Part shown: in pieces, positions 5,132 through 6,743 of the stretch | How the letters are laid out: every line of letters begins with the position of its first letter | Numbering within the stretch: position 1 is the stretch's first letter | NCBI GenBank assembly: GCA_029555925.1 | Contig: JAKPQU010000629.1 | Coordinates: 1-6,743 of the forward strand | Length of the DNA stretch: 6,743 nucleotides | Direction of reading: 5' to 3' | Origin: Bacillota bacterium | GTDB lineage: Bacteria; Eremiobacterota; SpSt-956; JAKJGF01 | Made by a program: the position numbers and the translations under genes | The notes under the pieces: generated by a model | The model's database searches: none | What the model was told of the DNA's origin: nothing | The model's input: the letters and a program-made list of their open reading frames with translations, nothing else

Positions 5132-6608
5132 AGGGATGCACATAGGAAAACTTTCGGAACAGAGAGAGAATATATTAAAAGAAGTCTGTCTTGATAAGGA
5201 TAAAATGGATTCATTTATGAAAGAGGACAGAGGAGAAAAAATATCTATTAAAGTGGATATGAATAAACTCAACATGTTAAAAAGCTCCGGTTCAGAAAGA
5301 GACAGTTTACCACCTCCATCCCATAAAGAAATAAGTGTAAATTTCGGTGACATTAAAGGAACTCTTACCAGGGTAATGCAGAAATTCAATGCAGGTAAAG
5401 ACGGCACTGTAAGCAGTCTGGATATGGACGGATATATGATCCCGGCCAATGAAGGTCATGTATCGCATATGTGTCTTACTTACGGCCTTTACCACAGTGT
5501 AAAAGAGAATTATCTGGAAGCAATAAAAACCTTTGTATCAAAAATGCCTTCTGCTAAATTTACCGTTCTCACTACAAATGAAGCTGACCGAAAAGAACTG
5601 AAGAGCTATATAGAAAAACTGGCAAAAGAACAGATAATTACCAATCCTGAAAGGGTTAATATAGTTAATTCCGATGAGAACCTTTCTATATGGGCCCAGG
5701 ATTCGGCTCTTGTTGTCGGGAACAGGGTTATAGAGCAGGACAGAATAGGTTTTCCAGGGCCAGGCGATAAAACTGTAGCAGAACAGGTGGCGAAGGCAAA
5801 TCCCGGCGTAAAATATGATAAGATGGAAGGTATATATATTGACGGAGGCAACCAGCTTGCCACAAATGATAAACTTTTTGTAGGTTCTGATGCCATAGCT
5901 TTTATGGTGAATAATATGAATTCCTGTCCGAAGAAATATAATAAGATAATCGGTGAGCTGAAGATAGAAGGGGCGGATAAAATCACTAAAGAAGAACTTG
6001 CAAAACTGATGCTTGACAGAACATTTCCCCATCAAAAGGTCATCATAGTAGGTTATCAGGGGGAACAGCCTGCTTTTCATATAGATATGGCTATGACACC
6101 TCTGGGCAAACCGGATCCGGAAACAGGAAAAGCAGTTATAACTATAGGAGATCCGTCAATGGCCACTGGCATCCTTACCGATATAAAGAAGAATAATCCT
6201 GATAAATATGCTAAATATGAAGAAGAAATCAAAAAGAAAATTGCCCGTGCCCCCGGCCATCCTCTTGATCAACTTATGAATGCGGTAAATAGAGATGGTG
6301 ACCTTCAGACAAAATTTGATGCCATAGCCAGCGGGTTTGAACAGGCAGGTTATAAAATAGAAAGAGTCCCTTATCTGGGAAGTACATCCACAAGGGGAGT
6401 ACCATGGATAACCTATAATAATTCCGTAATAGACGGTGATAATATATTTATCCCGAATTTCGGCATACCGGAACTTGATGAACCGTCAAATAATCTATAT
6501 AAAAAATATGGTTATACCCCTGTACCGCTGGATATGACTGCCATAAGTTCGCTGCAGGGAGCAATAAACTGCATTACAAAAGTAATTGAACGACAATACA
6601 ATACTTAG
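5106..6608 (+). CDS. Pentein-fold guanidino-modifying enzyme, agmatine/peptidylarginine deiminase-like
   Basis: This 500-aa protein shows the signature residues of the pentein (guanidino-group-modifying) superfamily in the right order. Asp199 lies in SIWAQDSALVV (compare WxRD in agmatine deiminase), DGGN at 246-249 corresponds to EGGN, the H-x-D pair is His325/Asp327 in FHIDMAM, and the candidate nucleophile is Cys489 in GAINCITK (compare NIHCITQ). Enzymes of this kind hydrolyse or transfer the amidino group of arginine, agmatine or peptidyl-arginine. The Arg of WxRD is replaced by Gln198, and the usual Glu of EGGN by Asp246. About 110 N-terminal residues before the core and a charged insertion around 335-400 make it longer than agmatine deiminase (about 350-380 aa). 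No signal peptide is seen. It is probably coupled to the small upstream gene. The stop codon lies inside a dispersed repeat. The superfamily is fairly sure; the substrate is unknown. Confidence 0.75.
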   Translation: MKINNQNYEGMHIGKLSEQRENILKEVCLDKDKMDSFMKEDRGEKISIKVDMNKLNMLKSSGSERDSLPPPSHKEISVNFGDIKGTLTRVMQKFNAGKDGTVSSLDMDGYMIPANEGHVSHMCLTYGLYHSVKENYLEAIKTFVSKMPSAKFTVLTTNEADRKELKSYIEKLAKEQIITNPERVNIVNSDENLSIWAQDSALVVGNRVIEQDRIGFPGPGDKTVAEQVAKANPGVKYDKMEGIYIDGGNQLATNDKLFVGSDAIAFMVNNMNSCPKKYNKIIGELKIEGADKITKEELAKLMLDRTFPHQKVIIVGYQGEQPAFHIDMAMTPLGKPDPETGKAVITIGDPSMATGILTDIKKNNPDKYAKYEEEIKKKIARAPGHPLDQLMNAVNRDGDLQTKFDAIASGFEQAGYKIERVPYLGSTSTRGVPWITYNNSVIDGDNIFIPNFGIPELDEPSNNLYKKYGYTPVPLDMTAISSLQGAINCITKVIERQYNT

Positions 6609-6675
6609 TACCGTAACAGGTAAATTCGTAACCATTTATCAGCTTCTGCCTGACAGGCTCTTACGAAGAAAAATA
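6601..6675 (-). repeat. Inverted-repeat arm, partner of 54-127
   Basis: The reverse complement matches 54-127: the 21-mer at 6641-6661 at 20 of 21 positions, gaagaaaaa (6665-6673) exactly, and 6601-6624 at about 20 of 24. It begins within the last codons of the pentein enzyme gene and supplies its TAG stop (6606-6608). If the ends of the window are joined through the 48-bp overlap, the two arms face each other across a spacer of roughly 75 bp. Confidence 0.8.
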
Positions 6676-6680
6676 ATTTG

Positions 6681-6728
6681 CCTTATTTAATTTGTTTTAC
6701 AGACAATAAATTAGCCCTTATTTAATTT
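6681..6728 (+). repeat. Direct 13-mer repeats in the spacer
   Basis: The 13-mer ccttatttaattt occurs at 6681-6693 and 6716-6728, 35 bp apart start to start. It occurs again at 21-33 within the left terminal copy. It lies between the inverted-repeat arm and the window end. No open frame or promoter of note is present. Confidence 0.7.
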
Positions 6729-6743
6729 CTAATACTATAGAAA
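6696..6743. repeat. Right copy of the 48-bp exact terminal direct repeat
   Basis: These 48 bases are identical to positions 1-48. In the sequence as given, the right end has inverted-repeat arm then spacer, and the left end has spacer then the opposite arm. This is what is expected if both ends lie in the middle of the same palindromic element. Confidence 0.95.

Noticed and set aside
5538..6080. Long minus-strand frames (5538-6080, 5606-5986 and 5126-5449)
   Set aside because: They lie wholly opposite the pentein enzyme gene, which has recognisable catalytic motifs; their products are low-complexity hydrophobic or Ser/Phe/Ile-rich, typical of antisense readings.
1..6743. Plasmid or phage genome, suggested by identical ends
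   Set aside because: No replication, partition, integrase or structural gene is seen, and typA is a chromosomal housekeeping gene. A contig broken in a repeat explains the ends more simply, though circularity is not excluded.

Overview
The window looks like chromosomal DNA from a low-GC bacterium. Coding sequence is rich in AGA/AGG arginine and ATA isoleucine codons. It carries four confident protein genes, one small gene and one gene fossil. The genes sit in AT-rich spacers full of short dispersed repeats. I cannot name the lineage from sequence alone. The housekeeping gene typA argues against a plasmid or phage, and there is no replication, integrase or transposase gene.

Layout: positions 1-337 hold repeats followed by a sigma70-like promoter. 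typA/bipA (338-2143, +) encodes a complete ribosome-associated translational GTPase. The 2144-2539 gap holds a heptamer repeat, a small hairpin and, on the minus strand, the last 47 codons of a lost prolyl oligopeptidase. A uroporphyrinogen-decarboxylase-family gene (2540-3553, +) follows, with a heptamer tract that begins at its stop codon. Next come a stand-alone C39-like cysteine peptidase (3787-4737, +), a spacer with a second copy of the palindromic repeat, and a compact pair: a 60-aa charged protein (4949-5131) overlapping by 26 nt a 500-aa pentein-fold enzyme of the guanidino-group-modifying type (5106-6608). The window ends in the inverted counterpart of the repeat near its beginning.

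The most interesting part is roughly 3730-6608. A papain-like cysteine peptidase and a deiminase-like pentein enzyme, both with intact-looking catalytic residues, share the N-terminus MKIN(S/N). A similar 13-bp motif lies upstream of the peptidase and of the small gene. They may be co-regulated enzymes acting on proteins, peptides or guanidino compounds, but substrate and partnership are inference.

The second notable signal is the repeat ecology. Period-7 GTGA tracts recur in the spacers. Two copies of one palindromic repeat differ, among other changes, by exactly two heptamers. The first and last 48 bases of the window are identical, and each adjoins an inverted-repeat arm. The contig therefore either closes into a circle or, more likely, was broken inside two copies of the same dispersed element.
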